Source: Sphingomonas sp.
GTDB taxonomy: Bacteria; Pseudomonadota; Alphaproteobacteria; Sphingomonadales; Sphingomonadaceae
Reading direction: 5' to 3'
Assembly (NCBI RefSeq): GCF_013812825.1
Contig: NZ_JACCSU010000076.1
Coordinates: 1-64,000 of the forward strand
Length of the DNA stretch: 64,000 nt
Part shown: piece by piece, positions 15,976 through 25,827 of the stretch
How the letters are laid out: each line of letters starts with the position of its first letter
How positions within the stretch are numbered: position 1 is the stretch's first letter
Position numbers and translations under genes: made by a program
Notes under the pieces: generated by a model
Databases searched by the model: none
What the model was told of the DNA's origin: nothing
What the model saw: the letters and a program-made list of their open reading frames with translations, nothing else

Positions 15976-18006
15976 ATGCCGCAGCCGCGCCACAATCGAA
16001 GTCGTCAGAACAGAAAGGTTCAATTGCGTCTCGAGAGCGTTACCCTGTCCGGCTTCCGCTGTTTCGGCCCCGAGCCCGTCACGGTCTCGTTGGCGAAGGA
16101 CATCGTCGCGGTCATCGGACCTAACGCCGCCGGCAAGACAGCCCTCCTGCAGGCGTTGGCGAAATTGTTCGGACTGACGCGCGCGCAGCGTACCGTCCAG
16201 CGCTCCGACTTCCACATTGGCGCACAGGAGAGTCCTGACAACATCGCCTCCAAAAGCCTGTTCATCGACGTTCTAATCGCCTTCCCCGAGCTGATCGACG
16301 GAACGGCGACCTCTGAGACGATCGCGCCGCCTTTTCGGCACATGCAGATCGAGAGGACGGGCAAGGCACCAGTCTGTCGACTCCGGCTCGACGCTAGCTG
16401 GGAGGACGACGGCACGCTCGAGGGTGAGGTCGCGCAGCAGCTTTCCTGGGTCGACTCTCTCGACGAGACGCCGGACGAGACAGTCTGCCACCCTGTCGCA
16501 GCCGCCGATCGCGGCCTCATCCAGCTTTATTATACTCCCGCGAGCCGTGATGCGGCGGCGCAAATCCGCGCCAGTACCGGCGCGCTCGGTGCGCGGCTGC
16601 TGCGGGCGATCGACTGGTCTTCGAAAACCGAGACCGCGGTCGAAAAGGCCAGCGACGAGCTGGCCACGGCGTTCGAAGCCGAAGCCGCGATCAAGGCGAT
16701 CAGCGACGCTCTAAAGGCCCGGTGGAGCGATCTCCATGACGAGGTGGTCGACACCAAGCCACGGCTCAGCCTTGTCAGCCGGCGCTTTGATGAGATCGTC
16801 AACAAGGTGGCGGTGCTGTTCGAACAGGGGCCCGACGGGCGCGAACGGGGCCTCGATGCACTGAGCGATGGCCAGCAATCACTCTTCTATTTCGCGCTGG
16901 CCGCGGCGGTGTTCGACCTTGAGCGGCAGGTTGTCGCCGCGAAGGTTGAAGGATTCATGGACGATCAGCTGAAAATCCCGGCCTTGACGATCCTCGCGAT
17001 CGAGGAGCCGGAGAACCATCTCTCCCCCTTCTTCCTCGCCCGAATCGTCCGGCAGGTGCGCTCGCTCACTGAAGAAGGCAGCGCACAAGCGATCATCACC
17101 AGCCACTCGCCGGCGGTGCTCAGCCGGGTCGATCCGCGCGAGGTCCGCTATTGCCGCTGCGCCCCGAAGACGCGAGTGACGTCGGTCAAGTCCATCAAGA
17201 TGCCACGCGGCAGCGACGAGGAAGCCAAGTTTGTGCGTGGCGCCCTCCTCGCGTATCCCGAGCTTTATTTTGCGCGCTTCGTCATTCTCGTCGAAGGCGA
17301 TTCCGAGCGGATCGTGCTGCCGCGTTTGGCCGAAGCACTCGACCTCCTAATCGATCCTGCTTTCGCAGCGATCGTGCCCTTGGCCGGCCGTCACGTTGTT
17401 CATTTCTGGCGGCTATTGAAGGGTCTCGGCATTCCGCACGCGACCTTGCTCGATTTGGATCTTGGCCGCTCCGGTGCCGGTTGGGGCCGGGTCAAGAATG
17501 CGATCGAAAGTTTGGTCGAGTTCGGCGCCTCGAAGTCGGAGTTGCTCGACACTAACTCCGGCGTTCTCAGCGACGAGGAGTTCGCCGAGATGCATGATTG
17601 GGAATACACCGAGGACCATAAGACGCTGCAAACCTGGGTCAGAGACCTTGAGCCATACGGCCTCTATTTCTCAACGCCGCTCGATCTCGATCTTGCCATG
17701 CTGAAGCGGTTCCCGGACGCTTATCAAGCGACGATTCCGGCGGGAGGCGGGCCGAAGATGACTGCCGAAAAGGCGGCTGAAGCCGTGCTCGGGACCGCGG
17801 GCAAGGGGATCAGCATCTATACCGGTCCGCTCAAGGACTATCCGGCGCTGATGCCAGCTTATCGATATCATTTCCTCACCCGGAGTAAGCCGGCGACGCA
17901 TCTAGCGGCGCTCACCCATATTAAGGACAAGGCGTTGAAGGCCGACATGCCGCCGATGCTGAAGCGACTGCTGACCCACGTCGAAAAAGAGCTGCGGCGG
18001 GACTGA
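15976..18006 (+). CDS. gajA: Gabija protein GajA: ABC-ATPase/TOPRIM endonuclease (OLD family)
   Basis: This is a 676-residue protein. The ATPase half has Walker A GPNAAGKT (about 48-55), signature LSDGQQS (about 295), Walker B LAIEEPENH (about 338) and the H-loop TSHSPAVL (about 374). The TOPRIM half begins VILVEGDSE (about 435) and carries the acidic LLDLDLGRSG. This ATPase-TOPRIM order followed by a UvrD-like helicase gene 2 bp downstream defines Gabija. The known mechanism is nucleotide-gated nicking of invading DNA that triggers immunity. ATG at 15976 has no ribosome-binding site; a TTG lies 12 bp earlier, and the message may be leaderless. Confidence 0.88.
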   Translation: MPQPRHNRSRQNRKVQLRLESVTLSGFRCFGPEPVTVSLAKDIVAVIGPNAAGKTALLQALAKLFGLTRAQRTVQRSDFHIGAQESPDNIASKSLFIDVLIAFPELIDGTATSETIAPPFRHMQIERTGKAPVCRLRLDASWEDDGTLEGEVAQQLSWVDSLDETPDETVCHPVAAADRGLIQLYYTPASRDAAAQIRASTGALGARLLRAIDWSSKTETAVEKASDELATAFEAEAAIKAISDALKARWSDLHDEVVDTKPRLSLVSRRFDEIVNKVAVLFEQGPDGRERGLDALSDGQQSLFYFALAAAVFDLERQVVAAKVEGFMDDQLKIPALTILAIEEPENHLSPFFLARIVRQVRSLTEEGSAQAIITSHSPAVLSRVDPREVRYCRCAPKTRVTSVKSIKMPRGSDEEAKFVRGALLAYPELYFARFVILVEGDSERIVLPRLAEALDLLIDPAFAAIVPLAGRHVVHFWRLLKGLGIPHATLLDLDLGRSGAGWGRVKNAIESLVEFGASKSELLDTNSGVLSDEEFAEMHDWEYTEDHKTLQTWVRDLEPYGLYFSTPLDLDLAMLKRFPDAYQATIPAGGGPKMTAEKAAEAVLGTAGKGISIYTGPLKDYPALMPAYRYHFLTRSKPATHLAALTHIKDKALKADMPPMLKRLLTHVEKELRRD

Positions 18007-18008
18007 GG

Positions 18009-19913
18009 ATGGCGCTGCTCGCCCGCCGCGTCCGCTCGGAGGATTGGCAACCGATCGGCGTCGACGAACTCGAAGCCAATGCGATGAAGGTCGTCCGCTC
18101 GGCCCACAATCGTTCGGTGATCGCTGGCCCTGGCGCTGGAAAGACGGAGCTATTGGCGCAGCGTGCCTCGTTTCTGCTCCAGACCGGGGCCGCGCCGCCG
18201 CCGCGGCGTATCCTAGCGACTAGCTTCAAGAGCGATGCCGCCAGGAACCTCGCCGCACGCGTGTGGCAGCGCTGCCACCGCAACCATGCGCTGCGCTTCG
18301 ATTCCCTGACCTTCGACGCCTTCGCAAAAGGGCTGGTGGACCGGTTTGGCCAGGCACTGCCCAAGCGCTGGCGGCCCCGTCCGAATTATGAGCTGATGTT
18401 TCCGAACGACCCGATGTTCCGGGGATTCCTCGAGCAGGAGGCGAGCTCCCCGCCCAAATCGGTGGGCACGGAACACGACATCCGCGCGATCCGCGTCAAA
18501 TCCTTCGAGCGGCGACACCTCCTTGGTGCGCGGCTGCCCGAAGCCGGCTGGTCGAAGCCAACGCCTGCTCAATGGGCGGCCGACCTATTTTGGCAGACCT
18601 CACTTCACAAGGGAAAGCAGACCTTTCTCTCCTTTCCCATGCTCGGCCGGCTCGCGGAGCTGATCCTCCGCCTCAATCCGATGGCGACGGAAGCACTTCG
18701 CCTAACTTACTCGCACCTGTTCATGGACGAGTTCCAAGACACGACGCAGGTCCAATATGATCTTGTGCGAACTATTTTCCTCGGCTCCGATACGGTGGTC
18801 ACTGCGGTAGGCGACAACAAGCAGCAGATCATGCGCTGGGCGATGGCGATGGACAATCCGTTCGCGGCTTTCAACGCGGATTTCGACGCCATCCAAACGC
18901 CGCTCTACAACAATTACCGTTCGTCGCCTGACCTTGTGCGCATCCAGCATATGCTCGCCAAGGCGCTCGACGACCGCGCGGTCGAGCCAGTCTCGAAGGC
19001 GGCCGCGACCGTTTCCGGAAAGAGCTGCGCGATCTTCGATTTTTCATCGCCCGAAGTCGAAGCCAAGAAGCTGGTCGGATTAGTCCAGTCAGAGATGAAG
19101 ACGCACGATCTCTCGCCCCGGGATTTCGTGCTGCTCGTCCGCCAGAGGGCGGTCGATTATGCCGAGGTGTTGGAGCCAGCCTTCCGGAAAGCGGGCATTC
19201 CGCTCCGTAACGAGGCTGGCCTGGTCGGAGAGGTGATGCTGCAGGACCTTCTCGCCGAGGAAGCTTCGGAGCTGCTGGTTTCGATCCTGCGTCTGGCCAT
19301 GACCAGTCGTGCGGGTCGACATTGGAGCGAATGCCAGCATATGCTCGGACTGCTGCGAGGCATCCACCCGGAGGACGACGCTGCACAGGCGAAGTTCGCC
19401 AAACTGCTCGACACCTTCGTCTGCCAGCTTACGAAGACATACGAAGAGCCACCGGAATCTCCCGAGGAGGCGCGCGAGTTGGTCGGTGACGTCCTCGACT
19501 TCGTCGGGCGCGACCGGCTGATCGCGGTCCATCCGGCTTATGCTCAGGGCGACTGGTTCGACAAGGTGATCGAAGCCGCGTCGCTCCACCTTTATGCATC
19601 GTCGGAGGATGCGGCGAGCTGGAGCGAGGCGCTCGATACCTACGAGGGGCTTCAGGCGGTGCCCTTGATGACCATCCACAAGAGCAAGGGCCTGGAATAT
19701 CACACGGTGATCTTCGTCGGATTGGACGATGGCGCGTGGTGGAGCTTTGACGCAGATCAAATCGAGGCCACAGCTGGTTTCTTCGTTGCCTTCACCCGCG
19801 CCAAGCAGCGCGTCATTTTCACCTATTGCCCAAGCCGTGGCGGCCGAACCAAGATCGCGACTCTTTATCAGCTGCTCGAGAAAGCCGGCGTCACCATCAA
19901 GCAGGTCGCCTGA
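18009..19913 (+). CDS. gajB: Gabija protein GajB: UvrD/Rep-like SF1 helicase
   Basis: This is a 634-residue SF1A helicase. Motif I AGPGAGKTELL (about 38-48), motif II FMDEFQDTTQ (about 237), motif III VGDNKQQIMRWA (about 266), motif IV NNYRSSPDL (about 300), motif V TIHKSKGLEYHTVIFVGL (about 553) and motif VI AFTRAKQRV (about 594) are all present. It starts 2 bp after the gajA stop. In Gabija, GajB binds to the GajA tetramer and acts once DNA termini appear. It is somewhat longer than the best-studied Bacillus member. With gajA it forms a complete two-gene defence system. Confidence 0.88.
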   Translation: MALLARRVRSEDWQPIGVDELEANAMKVVRSAHNRSVIAGPGAGKTELLAQRASFLLQTGAAPPPRRILATSFKSDAARNLAARVWQRCHRNHALRFDSLTFDAFAKGLVDRFGQALPKRWRPRPNYELMFPNDPMFRGFLEQEASSPPKSVGTEHDIRAIRVKSFERRHLLGARLPEAGWSKPTPAQWAADLFWQTSLHKGKQTFLSFPMLGRLAELILRLNPMATEALRLTYSHLFMDEFQDTTQVQYDLVRTIFLGSDTVVTAVGDNKQQIMRWAMAMDNPFAAFNADFDAIQTPLYNNYRSSPDLVRIQHMLAKALDDRAVEPVSKAAATVSGKSCAIFDFSSPEVEAKKLVGLVQSEMKTHDLSPRDFVLLVRQRAVDYAEVLEPAFRKAGIPLRNEAGLVGEVMLQDLLAEEASELLVSILRLAMTSRAGRHWSECQHMLGLLRGIHPEDDAAQAKFAKLLDTFVCQLTKTYEEPPESPEEARELVGDVLDFVGRDRLIAVHPAYAQGDWFDKVIEAASLHLYASSEDAASWSEALDTYEGLQAVPLMTIHKSKGLEYHTVIFVGLDDGAWWSFDADQIEATAGFFVAFTRAKQRVIFTYCPSRGGRTKIATLYQLLEKAGVTIKQVA

Positions 19914-20064
19914 CGAGATTAAGGAGGCTAAAAACGGCCGGATCTTTGAACCTTCGCGGATCGGCTACCGTCCGCACGCGGGGCGGATGCGTTGAACCAG
20001 CTCTCGAGCAGCGAGTTTTTCCAGGGCACCCGGAGTTCAGGCAATCAATTAGTGTGAGAGGCCC

Positions 20065-20139
20065 GTGAGCCGTACGAAAGATCTGCATGTCGACCTGATG
20101 AACCTCGAACAGGACTGGCTGGATTTCCTTGAGGACTGA
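20065..20139 (+). CDS. Possible micro-ORF, 24 residues
   Basis: The GTG frame reads MSRTKDLHVDLMNLEQDW and ends after a further six residues. It has a natural-looking acidic helix and lies in the 360-bp gap between gajB and the convergent helicase gene. It could be the remains of a larger gene. Nothing else is visible in 19914-20274. Confidence 0.2.
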   Translation: MSRTKDLHVDLMNLEQDWLDFLED

Positions 20140-20274
20140 TGACCTACTGATGTCTCTGGCTCGCTAATTCCTCTGCGCGGGCTGCGCGTGTTTGGCCGAT
20201 GGTGAAGGGAGGCCCCGAACCGTCGTTAGACGTGACATCACTCATCATTAGATGTCGGAACAGGCGCACCTACT

Positions 20275-23200
20275 TCAGCTGGTCTTTACTAGCGCGGCCT
20301 TAAGGCGTGCCTGCAAATCCGGACCCACGCGTTTGAATCCTAATAACTTTGCTGCCGTCCGGATCAATTCTGCGTCATCTCCGCCTGCGTTGTCCTCACG
20401 AGCGATCCGCAGCGCCTCGCGGATCTCAAGCATTGAGATGGATGACGCTTTTAGCGTTGCGCCACTCTCCTTGGATCGATCGCGCACTGGCGGGGCCGCG
20501 GCTTGCCCATCAGTGAAATAGAAATTCTCTTCCGATCGAAGGTGGCTAGCGCGCATCATTGCGGACGAAAGCGCTCGTGCAGTCGCGCCAATAATGCGCG
20601 AGCCCGCCTTCTCCTTCCCGAAGCTGGAAGCGATCCGCCGCCCGACTTCTTCTAAATGGATAGGACCTTCAGCTTCTACAATTTCCAGGGCGAGCTGAGA
20701 CAGGAGCCACGGATGCGCTTCATGTGGTTCACCGTATTTCCGGGCACATTGCGCTCGTTGATAGAACGGCATCTGGCGGGCCACGATTTCGGGAACCTCG
20801 ATGATGGCAGGAGCAAATGTTACTTCCGCGCTTCCATGTTGGGGCAGGTTGGCGCCGGTCAATCGGATCCCGGCGTCGTTTGCTTCGTGAGCAGCAGTCA
20901 ATGCAATTCTAAGGCGTTCGATTTCCTGCGCGCGCTGGTAAAACCAATCCGTGCTCCAGATGCGATGGAACTGCCATCCAAGATGCTCCAAAACATCCTG
21001 GCGGAGTCGATCCCTTTCCCGTGCCCAAAGGGCACTGTGGTAAGTCGAGCCATCGCACTCCACCGCCAGTATATAACGGCCAGGGCGATCAGGGTGACGG
21101 ACGCCGAGATCAACACGAAAGCCTGCTGAGCCGACCTGTGCATCGGCCAAATAACCGAAGCTTCGGATTACATCTGCGACATCCTCTTCAAACGGAGTGT
21201 CCGCATCCAATCCAGTCAGTGATTGCTCATGGATGTAGCCACTCTTGGCGAATTCCAGGAAGCGCTTAAGGATGCGAGGACCCTCACCACTGGTTCGACT
21301 GAGATCAATGTCGCCGGGCTCGAAGGAGGTAAAGATTTCGCATCGCGCGCGCGCTCGCGTGAACAGAACGTTGAGACGGCGTTCGCCCCCTTCGCTGTTC
21401 ACGGGTCCAAACGTCATGCTGGTGAGCTTGCCGCCGGGCACTGCCGGCCCATAGCCTACACTAATTAGAATGACGTCGCGTTCGTCGCCCTGGACGTTCT
21501 CAATGTTCTTGACGAACACATCCTCTGATTGGCCCTCACGCAGGAACCCATCCAGGACCGGGTCTGAACGTCGCGCTAGCTCAAGCAGCTCAGTGATGAG
21601 ATTGCGCTGCGCAAAGGAGAATGTAACGATGCCCAGAGATAGGGTGGGGTTCTCTCGTGCGTGCTCGGCGACCCGCGCAACGATTGCTTCGCCTTCCTTG
21701 CGATTGTCCCGCTTCCCGCCCTTGTCATAGACTCCATCGACCCGATTAAAGCAGAGCCCGTAAGCCGGATCCCGTTGCAGGGGTGAGGGCGGCAGGATCA
21801 GTCCGCTTTCGTAGAATTCTCTGTTGGACACCTCGATCAGCGACGGATCCCGTGAGCGGTAGTGCCAACTCAACATTCGCGAGCCAAGCCCACGAGCCTC
21901 GCAAAGCGTCAGAACGCTTTCGAGCGCCCCAAGCTTTGCGGCTCCTCCAAGCAGATCCTCGTCATTTTCACGTGAAGGAGTTTCTGCCTCCTCCTCTTCG
22001 CTGATCAACCGATCGAAGAAGGACGAAGGCGGCAATTGCTTCTTGTCGCCGACCACAACAATTTGACCTACCCGCGCAATCGCCCCCAAAGCATCCTCCG
22101 GGCGCACCTGGGACGCTTCATCAATGACAAGCAGATCAAACGTCAAAGTGCCGGGCGGCAAAAACTGAGCAACCGAGATCGGGCTCATCAGCAGAACCGG
22201 CTTGATCCGCTGAATTGCATTACCTGCGCGCTCAAACAATCGGCGAAGGGCGATGTGACCTCGCTTCTTTCCGATCTCACCGCGGATGACCCTCATTTCG
22301 CCCATTGCGCCTTGTGGTACCTGGGCCAGATGGCCGGCTAGAACTTCGGTGACGTTCTCCGACAAGCGCTCTCGTTCTAACGCGGCAAAGTTAGCGACAA
22401 GGTCATGCCGCTTTTCGAGTGCGAGGTTGCGAAGCGGTTCCGACTGGGCGATGGCCAGGCGCCAAAGAGCCTCTGCCCGCGCGAATCTAAATTCCGTGAT
22501 GGCAGCATCAGCGGTGAGTTCGCCGGCATCAATTCGCTCGGTGAGTGCGCTCAGTTTTTGCCCAGCAAGTCTCGAGCGCAGTCGCGAAACCTTGGCCCAA
22601 AGACCGTAGCGCTCCGTCGTGTCGCTCATCAGCTTGAGACGCGTTGCGATCGCGGGCAGCGGGATATCCTCGACGGTGGTGCCGCCTAACGCAATCGGGT
22701 TAAACTGAAGTTGGTCAAATCCACGAGTTACCGCCGTGATCGCGGCTTGCTCGACACTGGCAATTTGTTGCCGCAGGTCGGACAAACGCCCTGGCTCTTT
22801 CGCCAAACCCAAGCTGGCAACACTATCGTGAGACAACGCGGAATCCGAAAGCCGCTGGCACCAGCGCGCGATGGTCAGGAGCCCTGCAAAGTCGGTTTGT
22901 TCGCCCCGCCACTCGTCATCAAGGCATCGGCTGAGATACTCCTGGTCATGGTCCCAGGCGCGCTTCCGTGCACCGACGTCGAGAATCTGGTCGACGAGTT
23001 CGATGCGATCGGGGGCCGTTTTTGGGAGCGCTCGCTTTAGAAGTCCCGCGAGCTCTCTCGACGCTCCTCGATATGCACGTCCCCACCGAGCGAAAAAAGA
23101 TTCTGCGCCAGCCGCCAAGGGTCCGCGCAGCCGAGCAACAGGCGTTTCAAAAGCGTGATCGACAAAGGTTTCCACTCGCTCGTCCCGAATCTCCTTCCAG

Positions 23201-24978
23201 GCTCCTCCGGCTTCAAGTCCCTCGCAGAGCCGATCGAAGTCAGCCACTCCGAGCATGGACACTGCAATGCCTGCAGAATTGCCGGGAAGCTCCCCAAGGC
23301 GCCCAAGGTGATCGCGAAGAGCTGGCAAGCTTCCAAATGTCTCGGGGAAATCGAGCTTCAGCTCGACCTTCAGATCCCGGACCAGCGCTAAAAGCTCCTC
23401 CACGATCGCACTCGCACCACTTAGCTCGGGCTGGAGACGTGAAAGTTCGACCGGCTGGATGTCGAGGTTCTGCACACCCTCGAACGGATGCGGGCTCCCA
23501 CCCATCTCGGCCACGAAATCGACATATTGACGAATATCATCCGCGATGGCGGCCTCGTCCTCGCGCGAAATGGAGATAAATGAAGTGCCGTCGAGAGTTG
23601 GTGGCGGCGCACCCATGCCCAGGAATCGGGATTGTCGACCCAGCACCGAAAAGCCCGACTCGCCGGTGTCACCAATCGGGCGATGCAATTCCTCAGCCAG
23701 CTGGTTGAGGCGATCCCGAGCTTCCCGGAGCGCCGTCGGCGGGCCAGGAACCCCGGGCACTGCTAACCCCGCGTTGAGCGTATATGCCAGCTCGGCAAGC
23801 ACGGATTTTTTGTTAGCGCTGCGCGAGTGTAACTCCAGACAAACGTCGCGGAGACCAACTTTCACCAGCCGATCGTGGACGACCGATAGAGCCGCCATTT
23901 TCTCCGCAACGAAGAGGACGCGCTTTCCATCTTTGACGGCCGCAGCAATGATGTTTGTGATCGTTTGCGACTTGCCAGTTCCAGGCGGTCCCTGGACGAC
24001 AAGATTCCGGCCCGATCGAACCTCCTCGATGACTTTCGCCTGTGAGGCGTCAGCGTCGACGACGTGAAACAGCCTCTCTGGTGGGAGTACCTCATCCAGA
24101 CGGTCATCAGGCCCAAACATCGGAGTGTCATTGTCGAAACCCTCATAGAGCAGGCCGCGAGTGAGTTCGTGATCCGTGAGGGCGTCCTCTGGCCAGGAGC
24201 GTGCGTCGAGATCTCGGTACATCAGCAATTTGCTGAAGCTGAAAAACCCTAACTGAATGCCGTCTCTATCGATCGTCCAGCGGTCCCTTTGCTCAATCAA
24301 GTCCTGGACTTGGTCAAAGTATCTCGTGGGGCACCAATCCTCAGCTACTTCGATGTCCGGGAGGTTGATCCCGAAGTCCGATTTGAGCCGCTGCTGTAAG
24401 GGTAAGTTAGTCGGAAAGTCCTCTTCGCGAAGGCGCAGGTCGAAAGTGGATGTCCTGGCATTCCTCACAAGCTCGACCGGCAGGAGAACCAAGGGCGCCT
24501 CCCGCGGGACGCTTGCAGTCTTGTCCTCGAACCACGTGAGGAATCCCAGGGCGAGATAAAGGATGTTGACGCCGCTTTCCTCCTCAGCTGTCTGCGCTTC
24601 GCGGTGCAGCTTCAGAAGCTTCTTTTGCAGGGAATCAGGGCCGAGCCGGCTTTCGAGATAGTTGTCCGTGTATCGCTCGTCGCCAATCGACTTATCGTCG
24701 GTATCGGCGAGCACGATTTCATCTGGGCTTTCGGTCTTGTCGCGTCCCAGCGCCTTGAAGCGCAGCGCTTTGCCGGCGGACAATAGTTTGAATACTTCGT
24801 CTGACCGTTCGTTGACGATATTGAGGACGTTACCACGACTGCTGGCGCGGTTGACGTGCACCAGTCGGTTTCGCGTTCCGGTTTCGACCAAGCGCCTTCG
24901 GACATCGGCAAACATCTTGAGAGCGGAATTTTCGGGCGAGCTGCTGCCAGGCGCGTCGTCGAGGATAGTGTCAGTCAC
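20275..24978 (-). CDS. Giant DUF4011/SF1-helicase/Vsr-like nuclease/DUF3320 protein
   Basis: This is a 1567-residue multidomain protein. Residues about 20-250 form a DUF4011-type N-terminus (ADVRRRLVETGTRNRLVHVN). A split SF1 helicase follows: Walker A VQGPPGTGKSQTITN (about 325), motif II LVIDEASQVRPEDALG (about 950), GDKKQLPPS (about 980), QGDERDVILISVGYG (about 1165) and FTRARARCEI (about 1205). Residues about 1260-1345 form a Vsr/DUF559-like nuclease (RVDLGVRHPDRPGRYILAVE, then a DG...R region). A DUF3320-like winged helix is near the C-terminus. The whole layout occurs in defence loci and suggests recognition and cutting of foreign DNA. It follows the HsdR_N-like gene by 6 bp. Confidence 0.85.
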   Translation of the reverse strand: MTDTILDDAPGSSSPENSALKMFADVRRRLVETGTRNRLVHVNRASSRGNVLNIVNERSDEVFKLLSAGKALRFKALGRDKTESPDEIVLADTDDKSIGDERYTDNYLESRLGPDSLQKKLLKLHREAQTAEEESGVNILYLALGFLTWFEDKTASVPREAPLVLLPVELVRNARTSTFDLRLREEDFPTNLPLQQRLKSDFGINLPDIEVAEDWCPTRYFDQVQDLIEQRDRWTIDRDGIQLGFFSFSKLLMYRDLDARSWPEDALTDHELTRGLLYEGFDNDTPMFGPDDRLDEVLPPERLFHVVDADASQAKVIEEVRSGRNLVVQGPPGTGKSQTITNIIAAAVKDGKRVLFVAEKMAALSVVHDRLVKVGLRDVCLELHSRSANKKSVLAELAYTLNAGLAVPGVPGPPTALREARDRLNQLAEELHRPIGDTGESGFSVLGRQSRFLGMGAPPPTLDGTSFISISREDEAAIADDIRQYVDFVAEMGGSPHPFEGVQNLDIQPVELSRLQPELSGASAIVEELLALVRDLKVELKLDFPETFGSLPALRDHLGRLGELPGNSAGIAVSMLGVADFDRLCEGLEAGGAWKEIRDERVETFVDHAFETPVARLRGPLAAGAESFFARWGRAYRGASRELAGLLKRALPKTAPDRIELVDQILDVGARKRAWDHDQEYLSRCLDDEWRGEQTDFAGLLTIARWCQRLSDSALSHDSVASLGLAKEPGRLSDLRQQIASVEQAAITAVTRGFDQLQFNPIALGGTTVEDIPLPAIATRLKLMSDTTERYGLWAKVSRLRSRLAGQKLSALTERIDAGELTADAAITEFRFARAEALWRLAIAQSEPLRNLALEKRHDLVANFAALERERLSENVTEVLAGHLAQVPQGAMGEMRVIRGEIGKKRGHIALRRLFERAGNAIQRIKPVLLMSPISVAQFLPPGTLTFDLLVIDEASQVRPEDALGAIARVGQIVVVGDKKQLPPSSFFDRLISEEEEAETPSRENDEDLLGGAAKLGALESVLTLCEARGLGSRMLSWHYRSRDPSLIEVSNREFYESGLILPPSPLQRDPAYGLCFNRVDGVYDKGGKRDNRKEGEAIVARVAEHARENPTLSLGIVTFSFAQRNLITELLELARRSDPVLDGFLREGQSEDVFVKNIENVQGDERDVILISVGYGPAVPGGKLTSMTFGPVNSEGGERRLNVLFTRARARCEIFTSFEPGDIDLSRTSGEGPRILKRFLEFAKSGYIHEQSLTGLDADTPFEEDVADVIRSFGYLADAQVGSAGFRVDLGVRHPDRPGRYILAVECDGSTYHSALWARERDRLRQDVLEHLGWQFHRIWSTDWFYQRAQEIERLRIALTAAHEANDAGIRLTGANLPQHGSAEVTFAPAIIEVPEIVARQMPFYQRAQCARKYGEPHEAHPWLLSQLALEIVEAEGPIHLEEVGRRIASSFGKEKAGSRIIGATARALSSAMMRASHLRSEENFYFTDGQAAAPPVRDRSKESGATLKASSISMLEIREALRIAREDNAGGDDAELIRTAAKLLGFKRVGPDLQARLKAALVKTS

Positions 24979-24984
24979 GGGGAC

Positions 24985-25770
24985 CTACTCCGTCGGCGCG
25001 TTGGCGATTGGAGGAGGTTCAACCTTTGCTTGTTTGCGAGATATTGTTGAGACAGCTTTCTTGACCGTGACCTTGGCCGCCTTCGAAGCATCACCGTCGA
25101 GCGCGTCGCGTTTGATCACGAGGTTCAAGAGCATCGAATGAAGTTCCTCGTTAGAGGTCTTCATATTGAAAAGGCGCTTGAACTCCCGCCGGAGTGTTGA
25201 AAGCAATGCGTCGCTCTGCAACAGTTCTGCGACCACGAATCGGTTCAGGATCTGGGACTGGCGATGATACTGCTTAAGAACATCGGTTGAGACGTTCTCA
25301 CGGCACAACATGAAAAGTTTTGCCATGTCATCATTTGCGCGGGACGAGAGTTCCCCAACCTCAAAGCAGCAGACCTCGTCCCAGTCGATCGGTTGAGCAA
25401 ACCTTATCCGATAGACTTTCCAAGTGATCGCATTGGTGAGCAGGATCCACTCAATGCCGTGATGAGCACCATAGTTGACCGCTTGCCGCAGGTGGTTGTC
25501 ATTCAAACTCGTCCCGGCCGACTTTACTTCTGCCAGATAGTGAACCTTCTCTCCGACCCGGATCGCAAGGTCGCAAAAGGTACCGCGAATCTGCTGCTCG
25601 CTCGTGAGCTCCGTGTATTTGTCATATCCAAAGATATCCGAAAGCATGTCCTTCACGACGGTGACGGTGTCCGCCTCGGAGATGTCCCGCTCCTTTAGTT
25701 TGCGGACGATTGGCTGGTACCGTCGCAGCCCTGCGACCAGTCGGTCTTGCACCTTCTTCGGGATCCACAC
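24985..25770 (-). CDS. HsdR N-terminal-like PD-(D/E)XK nuclease
   Basis: This is a 261-residue protein. The core is FCDLAIRVGEKVHYLAEVKSAG, in part: Asp near residue 68 and the E-x-K at about 79-81 fit the PD-(D/E)XK nuclease site of the type I restriction HsdR N-terminus. The VVKDMLSDIFGYDKYTE stretch before it is also typical. The C-terminal Lys/Ala-rich tail (about 220-261) is low complexity. It lies 6 bp before the DUF4011 helicase gene in the same orientation. The two nuclease domains probably serve one defence operon. No methylase or specificity gene is present, so this is not a type I RM system. Confidence 0.82.
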   Translation of the reverse strand: MWIPKKVQDRLVAGLRRYQPIVRKLKERDISEADTVTVVKDMLSDIFGYDKYTELTSEQQIRGTFCDLAIRVGEKVHYLAEVKSAGTSLNDNHLRQAVNYGAHHGIEWILLTNAITWKVYRIRFAQPIDWDEVCCFEVGELSSRANDDMAKLFMLCRENVSTDVLKQYHRQSQILNRFVVAELLQSDALLSTLRREFKRLFNMKTSNEELHSMLLNLVIKRDALDGDASKAAKVTVKKAVSTISRKQAKVEPPPIANAPTE

Positions 25771-25827
25771 GCTACTCTCTCCTGATTTGTCGCACTTGCC
25801 AAGCGGAAACGGGGCAGAGCTATCAAT

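Noticed and set aside
20275-25770. Type I restriction-modification system
   Set aside because: Only an HsdR_N-like domain is present; HsdM and HsdS are absent and the helicase is of the DUF4011 type.
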